This document shows positions 10,063-31,056 of a stretch of 64,000 bases of DNA, piece after piece; position 1 is the stretch's first letter; each line of letters begins with the position of its first letter. Below the pieces are notes generated by a model, which saw only the letters and a program-made list of their open reading frames with translations, was not told the origin of the DNA and made no database searches. Location: NCBI GenBank assembly GCA_008933995.1, contig WARS01000016.1, positions 11,465,848 to 11,529,847 of the forward strand. The letters run 5' to 3'. Source of the stretch: Datnioides undecimradiatus (lineage: Eukaryota > Chordata > Actinopteri > Lobotiformes > Datnioididae). The translations under genes and the position numbers were made by a program.

Positions 10063-13000
10063 CTGGAGGTTAAACATAGACAGAAATAAGAGGAAAGTAA
10101 AGCAATATTTTTGTCTGAACTGGTGTTCAACAAATACATCCAATAGCCAAAATGGTCCCACTCACCTGAAGAACAGATAGAACAGGTAAACATAAAGCAG
10201 GCACGGGAGACTGAGCTTCAGCACCACTGACTCCCCCAGTGGCAGGGTAGCAAAAGTGCGTCCCAGGAAACGAAGCACTGTCATGTTCTCTGGCAGGAAC
10301 TGGGTCAGGCAACACAGAGACGATGCCACCTGGATTTAAAAAAAGAACATACATAAACTTTGAGAGAACTGTTTCAACTTATTTCAAATCTTTAAGTATT
10401 AAATAATAATAAAGAATCATTAACTAATATTATTAACTTGATCACATTTGCGCTTTAAGAACTCCTGCTACCTATCTTGTATATGGAAAAATTCCTGTAC
10501 TTTCATTTCAGCACGCTACTAAGTGTCAAGATAAGCAGTCCTCTTGTGGTAATATAGTTCATGTGTAAGAAAATGTCACTCAGTCTCAGATGGTGAAGCT
10601 TTCTTAAGTGCACCTATTAGTATTTTACTACAGTTTTCATTGTTGTGCACCCTCTGACCTCTATGACCATTGCCCGGCGAGCATATGCTGCAGCGGTGGG
10701 GCTGAGGCTCTTGTAGCTGACGGCAGTGAAGAAAATGGCTACAGTGGAGAGCTCAGAACAGGGGATCCAGCCCTTGTCAGCTACAGGGAAGGAGAAAATT
10801 ATGAAGAAAACAGACACGATAAAATAGAGGTACGGTTCTAGGTTATTCCAGCCAAAGTTGGTCTCTGCCTGCTCCACATCCAGGCCAGGTTCAAAACGTG
10901 TCAGCAGAGATGTCAGAGCGCTGAAGTTCTCCCAAGTCTGCCAAAGAAAACAGAAAAATGTATATATATAAATGGTCAAAGGAAGACGGAAATTGCTGAG
11001 AAAAAAGATGGATTTTCGATGATCAGATTCAGTATTTGATCATTTTGTCAGTTTTCAGTATCAGTATGGTTAAATTACACAATCAGCATCCACGGGCCTC
11101 TCCGCTGAATTTCATGTCATTCCACCAGGTTATAACAGTACGGGGAATGACTGTATGACTCGACTCTATGGGTTTTCTGGTGTAGTTTGTGAAAAGAAGT
11201 CAACATAGATTGTGCATTGAAAAACAATATGGACTTTCCATTATCGCTGGCAGCACTCACTTTGCTACTCTGGAAAACGCGCAGTGTGCAGATGATCATG
11301 GAGATGAAAGAGAGATAGAAGACAAGCAGCGGGATGACAAATGCAAACAAGTCCACAGTCAAGTTGCTGACGATGAAGAAGAAAATGAGTGCATTGACGT
11401 GTTGCGTGGGGATAACTGTGCTCAGCCACTGGACTCCAGCTCGCGACGCCCAGTCCACCAGATGCTCTTTCATCTCAATGATGGCATGCAGCGGGTACTG
11501 CAGCATCTGAAGAGATTGATTGGAGGAGAAATTAACAGGAAAGAACAGTACATATACATAAACAGAATGAATAATAATACTAAACATGTTACCATAAGAC
11601 GTGATTTCATGTCCATGGCTGTTTTTATTGCCCCAGTTTGCTTCGAGTCCAGCATCATCCCAGTTCGGCCAAAACCCCAAGAACTTCTGTGAGCCTTCTT
11701 GTATCCTGACGGGACCAGCTCAGCCTTGTGCTTTAACACAAATACACACTTGTCTGAATACTTTAAAATAAAATGACATTTATGTCCTTACATTGACAGA
11801 TTATGTCTTTGTTGTTGTTGAGCTGGTCTTTTACCTCCCCACCACGGTCTTGAGGGCTTTTGGTCTTGGCAATGTCCTGGTTTTCATTTTGGGGTGTAGA
11901 GGGGGAAATACCTTGTGCATACTTTTTAGTCATCTCAACAAAGTCATCCAGGTCCACCATCTGTGTGGCTGAGGGCCCACAAAACAGATAATTAGCCAGG
12001 AGGAAGCATTATACTGTCTGTCTCTTTCTCTCTGTGTACCTACACTCATTGTTGACCAAGCTCTCCAGTACTTTTTGGGTCTGGCCAGAAGTTGGGGCAG
12101 GAGTCCTGCTTGCAGTGCCACCTAATGGTGAGGAATTACCACAACACTTGTGAGTGAGATACAAACATTTCCTCTGAGGCCTGCTTGTAATGTGATATTC
12201 TTCACTATGACAGCTGCAGACATTGAAATCATTAAGGGGAATAGAAGATATATTTAACAGTAATGACAACTATCACATGACCATGCAGTCTGCACTACAT
12301 CAGGTAGGATTGCAGTCAAAATACAAAGGAGTACTTGATATAGTGTTGATGTTGTCTTTATCCACACGTGTGTGTACCCTACCCTGCACTGTATTGACCT
12401 GGCTGACATTTCCCAGCATCTCAGCCACGGCCACCTTCTTCTTCCTCTCTGGGTTGAGTTTCCAGTACATCATCATTGCAGCTTTACGCACTGCCAGCTC
12501 AAACTTACTCTCTGTCGACAACTTGCGCACATCTGCCTCATTCTCTGGAGTGATTCCTATTAGAGGATGATAGACACAGGAGTGGTAGGGAAACTAGACT
12601 CAAATATACAAACATGCACATACTAGAAGCATTGAATTCTGTTACATTCACCTTTTTTCTGGATCCAACAGCGCTGCAGTAATTTTGCTGCACTTTTTCT
12701 TCCCTGTTTAGCTGCTTTAATCAGCCAATTAACAGCGAGACGATTATTTTGCTCTGTGTCCTCCTCTTCAGCAAGAATCAAGTAGTGCTGACCCAACTGA
12801 AACACAGATAAGAGGTAGAAGAAAAGAGATTAGTTCAGCCTGTGTGTGTCAAGTACAATCACACATAAAGTCAGAGTGTAAACTATAGAGAACAGCCAGG
12901 GGGAGCTTTGCTCCTTTTAATAAGACATGAGAACCTGATTTGGGGCATTTGGTTTCTAGAATTTTGACATTATGCTATTTTTGCCAACAATTTCTATTTT

Positions 13001-16000
13001 TATGCATCTTGTTAAAATATTAAATGTGACCTTATTATTATACCTATATTATACTAGTTAGTTTCAAAGTGTAATTCATGCTAATTGATATAATAATGAC
13101 TAACATTATTAACACTCCAAACACAAAGACAATGGATGGATTGAAAGTTTATAAGCGAGCCATATCTGAGGTTTTGCCTTCACCTCAGTGCAAAGTAGAG
13201 ATGAAATGAATTTGCAGAAACATGAGTGGTTGACCCCACTAATTTGGACACTGGTTTATTTAGTTCCAAATAAAAGAGTTCACAGTGACGTTCACAGGTC
13301 CCCCTGACAACACTTGACAACACAACCCAAAATTTCCCATCACTGAGGCCATCAGTATCTCTTGCATGGCTAATTACAAGGGGCCACAGAGGCCAGAGTG
13401 GCATAAGTATCAAGTGGCTGTTTTCTAATCTTAACTTTCATTTCATAACTCCCTCTCTCACAGTTATCTTCAAATGCATCTGTTTGTTGGGGTGTTGGAT
13501 GTGTCTGCATTTGAGGTGGGCCAGCATTAATATCTTCCTGTCTGTGTATGCTCAAAACCTGCTGTTCTAACGTGTTTTAAATGGACAGTGTTGTCAGAAC
13601 AAACATATACTAATAAATCTGTAAATTAAAAGTAATTACACTCAGACAAAAACAATAAACATGGATTACCCATGTATGTCTTGTGCTACTGGAGCTCTAT
13701 TCCAGACTACATGTGTCCAACCACTGCACTGGTGTGGTCACATGTTTTTACATGTTCACATACACGCAACCCATGTGGTTATTTAGGTGTTTCATATGTG
13801 CCGATGCATGACATATAGCCTGGGAAAGTTCAAGCCATAACCACTTAGGAATTTACCCTTTCAGAGCTGTAGAGTCTTAAATGTAAAGTCTGGGTTCATC
13901 TTCCACCTCTAGCCCCCCTCTTTCTCCTGCCAGTATCCCTTTTCTTTAAATGTTTATAAGTTTATATTGTTGGTAGAGAATGAGGAGAACAGAAAATGTG
14001 GATTTTTCATTCTTATTTGTATAAATTTGGTGCTGCAATACAGTGTAATAGTGTTCATAATGATTTATATGTGTGACAATATCTTGGTGTGTGATACTGA
14101 AAGCCTGGGATCATCTTCCAAACAGCCAAAAATAGACACATGCTCACAACCAGACTGAGTCAACCAGCAGGAGTGAAAACAATGCCAAGTGAGTGTGCTT
14201 TCACTCACCCTGGTCTGAGCTCTGGCATCACCGGCATCAGCCCTCTCTTTTATCTGCTCCACGGATAAATCTTCCTCTGGTTCTTCATCTGCTTGAGGAG
14301 GAGATGTCTTAAATGCACACATATCCAACTGGATCAATCAAAAATTACTCTTTGAATCAGTGGATTACATAATACCTTTGCTTTAAACTTATAGTGACAT
14401 AACATTATTGAAGGAGCAGCAGGGCTGTGCTCATTTTTACACATGCTGTGTTCACAGCCAGTGATGAACAAATCCCACTTAACATATATCATGTAACATG
14501 AGAATGTTGTGAGAGTGTGTGCATTTTAAACATGTCTGTGTGTCTGTCTGTCTATGCAGATATCCAGTAACAAGAGCCCCACGCTCTGTCAACACCGTGC
14601 CCAGCTCCTATGTCACACTAATACTTGTTGATTGCATAGAGTTTCTTTACTGTTACTGCCTCCCCAGTGTCCTTTAAGCAAAGGAGTTAAGATTATTCAC
14701 CTGCAGCTATATTTCAAATGTCAGTCTCTCATGCACAGCAAAATCTCCTGATGGTCCAGCCAATTTGTCTGTTTCACTTGCAGCAGAGCTATAATATAAT
14801 GAATGAAAATTAAAAATTGTAATCAATGACATGATTATGGAAAAAATGTCAGTAATAAATGTAAACAACTATTCCTGAGAGGGTTCATGAATGTGTGCAC
14901 CAAACTCTCTGCCATGTAATCGACCTAAAACCACAAATGTGAACCTTGTGGTGGTGCTAGAGATGAAAAATCAGGTACCATCACTGCTGTTAGGATTCAT
15001 CCTCTGGGGACCATTTTACAGCAATCCATCTCCTAGTTGAGATATTTTAGTCTGGACCAAAGTGGTGACTGACTGACCACTGGGCCAGTGTTGCCATCCC
15101 AAGAACCTTGCTGCTAGCATGACTGAAAGGGTTCACCAAGGTATGTGCTGCAGGCATGACGAAGGAGAAGGCAAGTTGCTGCAAAACTATTTATCTGCGT
15201 GTTCACTACTCTTAACCTGCCAGTCAGACAGTAAACGAGACATTGTAATATATGCTCCTCTGCCCTGAGGAATTCCCTGAGCAGTGCCAGAAGTCAAACA
15301 AGTAGGGATTCAGATGCTGAATGTGGAATTTAATTGATTAATTTGATAAAAAAAACCGTTTGCTTTATTTAACTTATTTAAATGTTTTTAATGTTTAATC
15401 AAGGATTTATTACTAATGTCTATGTTTGTATGACCTTTTATGCAGAAATGCACAATGATAAAAAGCAAAGTTAGCCACTCTACACTTGGTAGAGGCATGT
15501 GTTTTTAAAGTGCCGGGTTACTCTGTTACACATGGGAAGACATTTGAAAACATAGCACAAGGCTCATCACCTCAACACGGCAATGGACCCGTGGTCAGCT
15601 CTGTGTAATGTTATCTCCAACTCAAAATAAAGGCATTCTTACCATCCTCTTCATCATTGGCGTCCTCCTCAGCCTTCCTAAGTCTCTCTTGTATTATCAC
15701 CCGCTTGGCCAATGAGGCAAAAGTGCGTTTCACGGTGGTGGTTGAAGAAGTTGCAGGAGGTACAGTGTGAGCTGCAGTGGAGGAAGAAGGGGAGTCTGTT
15801 GCAGTGCTGGAGGCCAATCTAGGTGATGTGGAGGATGTAGATGAGAGCTTGGAAATGGATGAAACTGCGGGGATTTCAGCGGTAGGGTGGTTTGGAGACG
15901 TAACAAATGTTTTGCTTGAAGCTGGAGAGGAGGGTTTAGTGGAAACAGTTTTGGATGAGGGTTTAGAGGACCCAGCAGGAGACTTTGATCTCTCTAAAGA

Positions 16001-16225
16001 TGAAGGAGATTCCACTGGTGTAGAGATGGCGTGGGCAGATTGGTGAGAGGAAAGAGATACTTTTCTGGGCTTTGTTGTACTTTCTGTGGATGCTGGAGAT
16101 TTAGCAGGGTGAGAGGGAATAGCAGTATCCACGTTACTGGAAACAGGAAGAGAGACTTCATCCAGAACAGGGCATGACCCCTGGGTGTTGACAGCAGCTG
16201 GAGTTGATGAGAAATCTTTCTCCAT
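8877..16225 (-). CDS. wfs1: Wolframin, ER transmembrane glycoprotein (complete)
   Basis: Wolframin is a multi-pass endoplasmic reticulum membrane protein involved in ER calcium handling and the unfolded-protein response. Ten coding exons on the - strand are 16225-15643, 14291-14209, 12796-12652, 12556-12383, 12121-12044, 11968-11835, 11506-11261, 10937-10659, 10329-10166 and 10062-8877. All have GT-AG borders, and the lengths total 3072 nt, that is 1023 residues plus TAA, with every phase agreeing. Human wolframin is 890 residues; most of the excess is a longer Ser-rich N-terminus. Landmarks include [138 protein letters not shown] and the FFSPFLSA end. The ATG at 16225 follows its acceptor by 5 nt and has A at -3 and G at +4. 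Teleosts can carry two wfs1 copies; which one this is cannot be told. Confidence 0.97.
10063..11506 (-). CDS. wfs1: wfs1 coding exons 7-9, transmembrane bundle
   Basis: Exon 7 (11506-11261) starts [20 protein letters not shown] and carries two hydrophobic helices ([18 protein letters not shown] and a following [14 protein letters not shown]). Exon 8 (10937-10659) encodes [12 protein letters not shown], the [12 protein letters not shown] motif, a helix [15 protein letters not shown] and [10 protein letters not shown]. Exon 9 (10329-10166) encodes [11 protein letters not shown] and the helix [14 protein letters not shown]. The introns between exons 7, 8, 9 and 10 are 323, 329 and 103 nt. In human this whole region is part of a single large last exon. 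Confidence 0.94.
11835..12121 (-). CDS. wfs1: wfs1 coding exons 5-6, pre-membrane linker
   Basis: Exon 5 (12121-12044) encodes [25 protein letters not shown]. Exon 6 (11968-11835) encodes [20 protein letters not shown] and a Lys/Ser/Pro-rich tail ending DRGGE. The exon 6 acceptor is read as CCCTCAG|CCACACAG rather than the CAG 8 nt on, since only the first keeps frame and aligns [10 protein letters not shown] with human SKNYIALDDF. Confidence 0.9.
12383..14291 (-). CDS. wfs1: wfs1 coding exons 2-4, Sel1-like cytosolic region
   Basis: The three exons (14291-14209, 12796-12652, 12556-12383) encode about 134 residues. They contain Sel1/TPR-like helical repeats: [17 protein letters not shown], then [20 protein letters not shown], matching the human AKAGDPKAQTEVGKHYL region. 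A helical [12 protein letters not shown] segment and basic [12 protein letters not shown] follow. The exon at 14291 has a tandem AAGCAG acceptor. The exon 4 donor is read as CAGG|GTAGGG, because this phase preserves the conserved [11 protein letters not shown] downstream; a second GT 5 nt on would shift the frame. Confidence 0.93.
12797..14208 (-). other. wfs1: wfs1 intron 2 (1.4 kb)
   Basis: AT-rich intronic sequence with no recognised exon or repeat. Short open frames at 13180-13555 (-) and 13967-14158 (+) show no recognisable family. Confidence 0.8.
14292..15642 (-). other. wfs1: wfs1 intron 1 (coding) (1.35 kb)
   Basis: The intron between the Ser-rich exon and the Sel1-like exons. Nothing is recognised apart from a CTGTCTGTCTGTC run near 14536-14553. 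Confidence 0.8.
15643..16225 (-). CDS. wfs1: wfs1 first coding exon, Ser/Pro/Thr-rich N-terminus
   Basis: Residues 1-194 are dominated by Ser, Thr and Pro with many SP pairs ([34 protein letters not shown]), so they look disordered and cytosolic. The end, [14 protein letters not shown], is acidic and leads into the conserved repeat region. Human wolframin has roughly 100 residues of unrelated Pro/Ala/Arg-rich sequence before the same point. The acceptor is TTTTTTATACCAG at 16231 and the donor is GATG|GTAAGA at 15642. Confidence 0.93.
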
Positions 16226-16799
16226 ATTACCTGGTATAAAAAAGGATGGTAGTAATTCAGCATGTTACTAATGACAACTGCAGCCAAGTAATTGAGGCTA
16301 TTTTTAATATTGGTTTATCAGTGAGGACACAGCAGGGTGAAGGACTCCCTGACAGAATAGGAGGACCTTTTCATCTGGATGTTTTAATCCTAAAATATGA
16401 GACCTTCACTTTGGAAAGAGAGAGAGGTTTGACAGGCAAACACACATTAGTGAAACCCTGTTTTACTCTATTTGAGTCAACATTGTGAAAGAAGCAATGG
16501 GATAGTATTTAATGTAATATCTATTACAATAACAATGCAATTAAACAGATTTAACACATTTAGTGTTAAGCATATTACTAAGGTACCACACCTTTCAGGT
16601 ATTTGTATTTAACTTATTATGTCTTTATACATGTACTCCGACACATCTCGTAGAGACCTTTCACACTTCTAAATTCACTACACTAACAGCTGTAGTAACT
16701 TGTTACTAGGTAGTTTTTTTATATTTGCGTAAATGCATCAGTAATAAAATGTTTATAGACTATATATATGTGTGTGTATGTGTATTTTACAGTCCAAGC

Positions 16800-16924
16800 T
16801 TGGACATGTTGCACAAGGACTACTTTTACTTTTGAAAGAAGTAAAATTTTGAAAGCGTAATTTTTCCTTGAGTGTTTTCACGCTTTCAGTTGAGTAAAAT
16901 ATCTCAGTACTTCTTCCAACACTG
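16800..16924 (-). mobile_element. hAT-like DNA transposon fragment
   Basis: The right end reads TACTTCTTCCAACACTG, whose reverse complement begins CAGTGTTGGAAGAAGTA, like the termini of fish non-autonomous hAT elements. Inside lie the TACTTTTACTTTTG and AAGTAAAA words usual in such elements. No matching left terminus or 8-bp target duplication was found, so it is partial or degraded. The left limit is approximate. Confidence 0.4.
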
Positions 16925-17182
16925 CCTATTGTCTAAACTTTAAAAAGATAACGTGGTGGGGTAACATTAAATCCGTTTTTATGCTGGATTTACTGCAATT
17001 ATTCAGCGTCATGCCCCCTCATTGGAGTCTGCAGGAATTTGCTTCGTCCTGCACTACACGCTGATACTGAATGTGCGAGAAGGCCCGTACAGAAAACTCT
17101 GAACTTCATTTAAAGTTAGTTCTCAGCACAAAAAAACCCGCGTCAAGACACCACTGAATGAAACAAATTACAGAAACCTTAC

Positions 17183-17330
17183 TTGGTGGCTGAGTGAACG
17201 ACTTTCTGCTGGATAAAAACAAAGGAAAGTGTCCTCCTGTATTCAAAAGTTGTGTCGGCAGTCCATGCTGGGCTCCCCGCACTCTACGAAGATCTGTGTA
17301 ACCGGAGACCCACACCGACTGCTGTCAGAC
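17183..17330 (-). other. wfs1: possible untranslated first exon of wfs1
   Basis: The start codon at 16225 lies only 5 nt inside its exon, so an upstream non-coding exon is needed. On the - strand a good donor (CACCAA|GTAAGG) occurs at 17182-17177. The 5' limit given here is a guess. A reverse CCAAT box (CTGATTGGTCAG, 17439-17450) lies about 110 bp further upstream, as expected for a promoter. This is inference from signals only. Confidence 0.35.
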
Positions 17331-18900
17331 TCTCATGTGTCTGATCCAAAACAACACACATAACTTCATGGCCTGCCCTCTTGAAATAGACTCCTTAGTC
17401 ATAGGTAGAAATAAAAGTCCATCAAATGACCAACTTATCTGATTGGTCAGACGTTTACCCAGTCTTCTGTTCAATCATTCGCCTTTCTCTGTGTATCCTC
17501 AAAGTAATATAATATATGCTTCAAAATAGTGTTTGGGTGATTAAAACTGCATGTGCCGTCATTGCAACTGAATGGTCGCACCATTTAAGTAGATTATGGA
17601 GTTCCGGGTTTAAAAGTAATGTAGGCCTACACTTAATCGAGTCTGACTCTCTCCCATATGGCGCAGTAGGCAACAGAACTGAGCAGTGAGATGTAGGGGG
17701 AGGCGATAAGGTAACGCTCGATAATATGGTTACACATTAACTACTGGTGATAGCTATCAAGAAATGCTGAAAAATCCCCATAAGTTTATGAGACCATCAG
17801 TTAATAACTGTTACTCGCACTTGCCCAACACAATAAATCATATACAACCATTTTGATTCAAGATTTTTTTTATTTCAGCAACTTTTGTAGCATCTAAATT
17901 AACGTGAACCAACTGTGCGTTAACATCAACTAACTGATAATCCGTTGAGCATTAACTAGTTATATCAACTCACTCTGAGTTTACGTTTTCTTATGGTGTG
18001 CAATGAGAATACGTGATACACGCCGCATTAATTCATGCACCGCACATTAGTTATACATTTATTTAAGCATGTGATGTAAACCCTTTTAAAATGGCACCTA
18101 AAAATCATATCGCGTGTTATATTCAGACACGTGGTAAACAGATATATATTCTCTACCTAGCGGTAATCTGTGATTGTACATGTGCACTGTGTGCAAAAAT
18201 AGACGCAAGCTGTAATGCATTCCGATACAGGCTACATGTGTTGGTGCATTGTTCCGCTGGGAGCTGTCCACCTGTGCGAGTACTGAAAAGACAGCTCTCT
18301 CTCACTCTGTCTCTGTCTCTCTCTCTCGCCCTTTGCCATTATCCCCATGGGCCAGGGGAAGGACAGGTCTGCTGCTGCCTGGAACAAACCTCAGCTCTCA
18401 CTGTCGGCTCACATCAGAAAACCTCCCATGAGCAGACAGGTCACTGGTTTCTGTCGAGATAAAAGGACCCCTGCTGCAGCTCGGAGTATCTGTAGTTTGC
18501 TCTCGTTCAAGGCTCCAGCGTAGTGCAATTCAATGAACCGACCCTCCTGTATGACAACAGCAACAGTTAACTCTGAAGGCAGCATTTGACAATCTGTCCA
18601 TCCCTCCAGATGTGGGTTAAAAGATGACACACTCTGGTTTAATCCGCTGATGGTGTGGCCTGCTCACGCACAGCCCCCACATTAAACGGGGGTGGCAGAG
18701 AGACCTGCTCTGCTTTTATTTGTGCTTTTGTTTGTACTTGAGGTCACTAACTAGGCTCGAAACTGGTTCATACTGACGATCCTGTCTAAAACTGGAGCAC
18801 TGCATCATTTTACTTGTTTATGTGTATGCGTGTGTGCGCTCGTGTGTGCATGCAGCAGTCTTAGGTAGCCTGGAGAGAGCAGCTTTTCACAGTTCACAGC
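17331..18900. promoter_or_regulatory. divergent intergenic region between wfs1 and crmp1
   Basis: This stretch separates the presumed wfs1 5' end (leftward) from the crmp1 long-isoform exon (rightward). It contains a CCAAT box in - orientation at 17439-17450, a TATA-like GATAAAAG at 18458-18465 and a CT-rich tract at 18296-18327. No coding exon is recognised; the frames at 18091-18462 (+) and 18409-18630 (-) have no similarity I know. Confidence 0.5.
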
Positions 18901-18916
18901 ATCAGAGCGCGCTTGA

Positions 18917-18926
18917 GAGGCGGGGC
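18917..18926 (+). promoter_or_regulatory. crmp1: GC box upstream of crmp1 exon 1a
   Basis: GAGGCGGGGC matches the Sp1-type GC box and lies about 87 bp upstream of the exon 1a start codon. Function is inferred from motif and position. Confidence 0.4.
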
Positions 18927-19012
18927 CGTCTGTGACCCGGTTAAAACAAGCCAGGCTCGTGTCTCCATCGTTTCAGATTAGGAGGAAGTCTCTGTCTCCT
19001 GTGGAAGCCACA

Positions 19013-28704
<9,692 letters not shown>

Positions 28705-29022
28705 ACACTTGACTGTGCACAGTGTGGTTGTTGTGGGGGTTTCACCTCTTGAGTGTGTGTGTGTGTGTGTGTGTAAGAGTGATTGTGTATGACTGAGAGT
28801 GTGAGCACACTGGCTTAAATGAATACTGTTGTATATATTTTTTTTTTGGTACAATGGTGACGCACTCTTTTTAGACCATTCTTAGGATTTTGATCAGTTT
28901 GCCTTGAGTTTGTAGTCACAGAGAAGAAGCACATGAATACTTCCAATAACACAAAAGTGTGATTTACAATCAATCAAGTCATTCAAAAACATGAAAAAGC
29001 TCACAGACTCACAGTGGGGTAC

Positions 29023-29056
<34 letters not shown>

Positions 29057-29980
29057 ACACAGATCTGGTGTTGGACCCCCACCAAGCACCCAAATGTGAC
29101 CCCAGTGTAATGTCATAATGTCTCCTTTCCTGTGAGCATGACTTCCTCCTCACTCTTCCTAATGTCCCACGTCTTACTGTGCGGGTATGCTCAGACATGG
29201 TGCTCCTTCCCACTCACCTGGTGGACGGCTGAAGAGCTAACAGATTTCTCCTGCATCTGTTTTTCAACATCTTGGCAATATTTTGGTTCAGTGTGGCCTC
29301 GAGTGGATCAGTTCTACATATTGCATGGACACGTCTTTAGGTGTTGCACTACTTGTGGTTTATTGTTGCAATGGAGAAACACTTAAAATTGTACTAAAGG
29401 CACATTTGTATTCAACACACACAAACATGTTCTTCTACTGGTATATGTACTCTTTGAACACATAATGACATTCACTGTGGTTAGAGCCAGCTGTTAGTAC
29501 GTTCCAAACACATTTTAACATTACTGTGAACTTCAATAAAAGCAATGCAACTTCTGCTCCACCATCAGATACTATATGCAAATGTGTCAATAATCTCCTA
29601 ACCAGTGTGAAAGTAGATGAAACACATGCAAAAAAGGCTGTGGACTGCAAATTGATTTTTTAGATTGTTTTACCTCCAGAATAGTCTCACAGTGAAGACT
29701 TTATGATGTGTGTGATAGTTTTCTGCCAATCATTCATGCCAGAAGATAGATCTTTGTGGTAATGACATGCTAAACTCACTGCTGTAAAAGGGCTTCAGCT
29801 CCCACCCCCGCTCTTTAAAACTTCACTGAGAATCTTTTTGAACTGTTTTTGTTTTATTTTATTGATTCTGGATGTTTTCTTGGTACATTTTAGTGTTTCT
29901 ATGCCGCTTTGTTTTGTTGCTGTTGTCTGGTCTCTCCAATGGAATCACTAATGATCAATAAAGACTCGACTGGTGTCAAA
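28705..29980 (+). other. crmp1: crmp1 3' UTR
   Basis: It follows the TGA and contains a (TG)n run at 28753-28774 and a (CA)n run at 29024-29061. A standard poly(A) signal AATAAA sits at 29957-29962, giving a 3' UTR of about 1.27 kb. The extent is inferred from that signal. Confidence 0.6.
29024..29061 (+). repeat. (CA)n microsatellite in crmp1 3' UTR
   Basis: Alternating CA with one T interruption. Confidence 0.95.
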
Positions 29981-30544
29981 AATGATGGTAAAACACACAT
30001 TCTTGAGAGTTTAAGACCAATTTAATGTGATTAACATTAAGCATGGCTCATGTCATGTCTTCGTCTGTGTGTGTCCCACACTAATTTGTGCCAAATATCC
30101 AGTCAGGTTGCTTTGCATGGTCATGGAGCCTGAGATACACACACCGCTGCCTTAAGTGAACTTTGATGTAAAAGTGTTATCAGGTGATTTTGACAGTGAC
30201 TGACATTTGTTCTATGACCAATGAATTGCATCCAATTCAATTTTCATTTTACTTTCAAATGTGTTTAAGCAATTGTGATGAAAACAAGGATTAAAAAGTG
30301 ATCCCTCCATTATTTGAAACCTGCATGACTATTAGAGGGAAAAAAGTGGAAACAAAAAAGAAACTAACTAGAAAAGGAGAAAGCACACACACAACTAAAA
30401 ACAAAAGCAGAAGAAAATACAACATAGCATTACAATATTACACTTGAATGTGGGCTGCCATGACATTATTAAAGCTTTGTGGTAAAGAATTCACTTCTGA
30501 ATTCTGTTTATAGCCTCATTTCACAAATTAATAAAAAAGACCTT
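29981..30544. other. intergenic sequence after crmp1
   Basis: AT-rich with A-rich stretches (30340-30420). No gene or repeat family recognised. Confidence 0.7.
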
Positions 30545-31056
30545 TGTTATGTTCTGGTGACTTGGACCCCAGAGCAGAGACAGGAATGCAGGAGAGTTGA
30601 GAAGAGAAGTTTATTTGTGGTTAAATAACAAAACCAGGCAGCAGTGGCTGAAGGGGGTGGCTAGCTCTGCTCCGGCAGACAACTGGAGATGTGGACTCCG
30701 GGGGAAAAAGGCTGGCACTGTCCACACTCAAAACTTCCAGCAAGGCACACAGGTGGATCTAGACAGGCCAAAAAACATTAGACACCAACCAATTCAGAAG
30801 CTGACTTCTTCCAAACTTACTGAGCAAACGTGTAGCACAACCAACGAGACAGAATTATTTGGCAAAGTGGTGCAGTCAGGGACGGGCTTTTATAGAAGAG
30901 TTGACGAGAGAATGGAAACAGGCGTGCATCATTGCTGCAGTCAGAAAGCCAGCCACGCCCCTTGTCCACACACTGCATCTGCAGGAAAGAAACAGGGGAG
31001 GGGAAAGGCGAGGACACAGAACCACCGAAACACAAAATGCCAGTCAGAACATAACA
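30545..31056 (-). mobile_element. LTR-like element (probable solo LTR)
   Basis: The 512-bp block starts TGTTATGTTCTG and ends CAGAACATAACA, a perfect 12-bp terminal inverted repeat of the TG...CA type. On the - strand it has a TATA box (TATAAAAG, 30894-30887) and, about 275 nt downstream, AATAAA (30615-30610), the layout of an LTR promoter and terminator. No 5-bp target duplication is seen at these borders, and no internal gag or pol sequence lies beside it. Family not identified. Confidence 0.6.

Noticed and set aside
11189-11692. 167-codon open frame on the + strand
   Set aside because: It is antisense to wfs1 coding exon 7, which has clear wolframin similarity on the other strand.
11507-11739. 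open reading into possible extra wfs1 coding sequence ([15 protein letters not shown])
   Set aside because: Joining 11835 directly to 11506 keeps frame and matches human spacing; the segment has no wolframin similarity and only a weak acceptor.
15777-16046. 89-codon acidic frame on the + strand
   Set aside because: It is antisense to the Ser-rich wfs1 exon; Ser codons read backwards give acidic and Gly residues.
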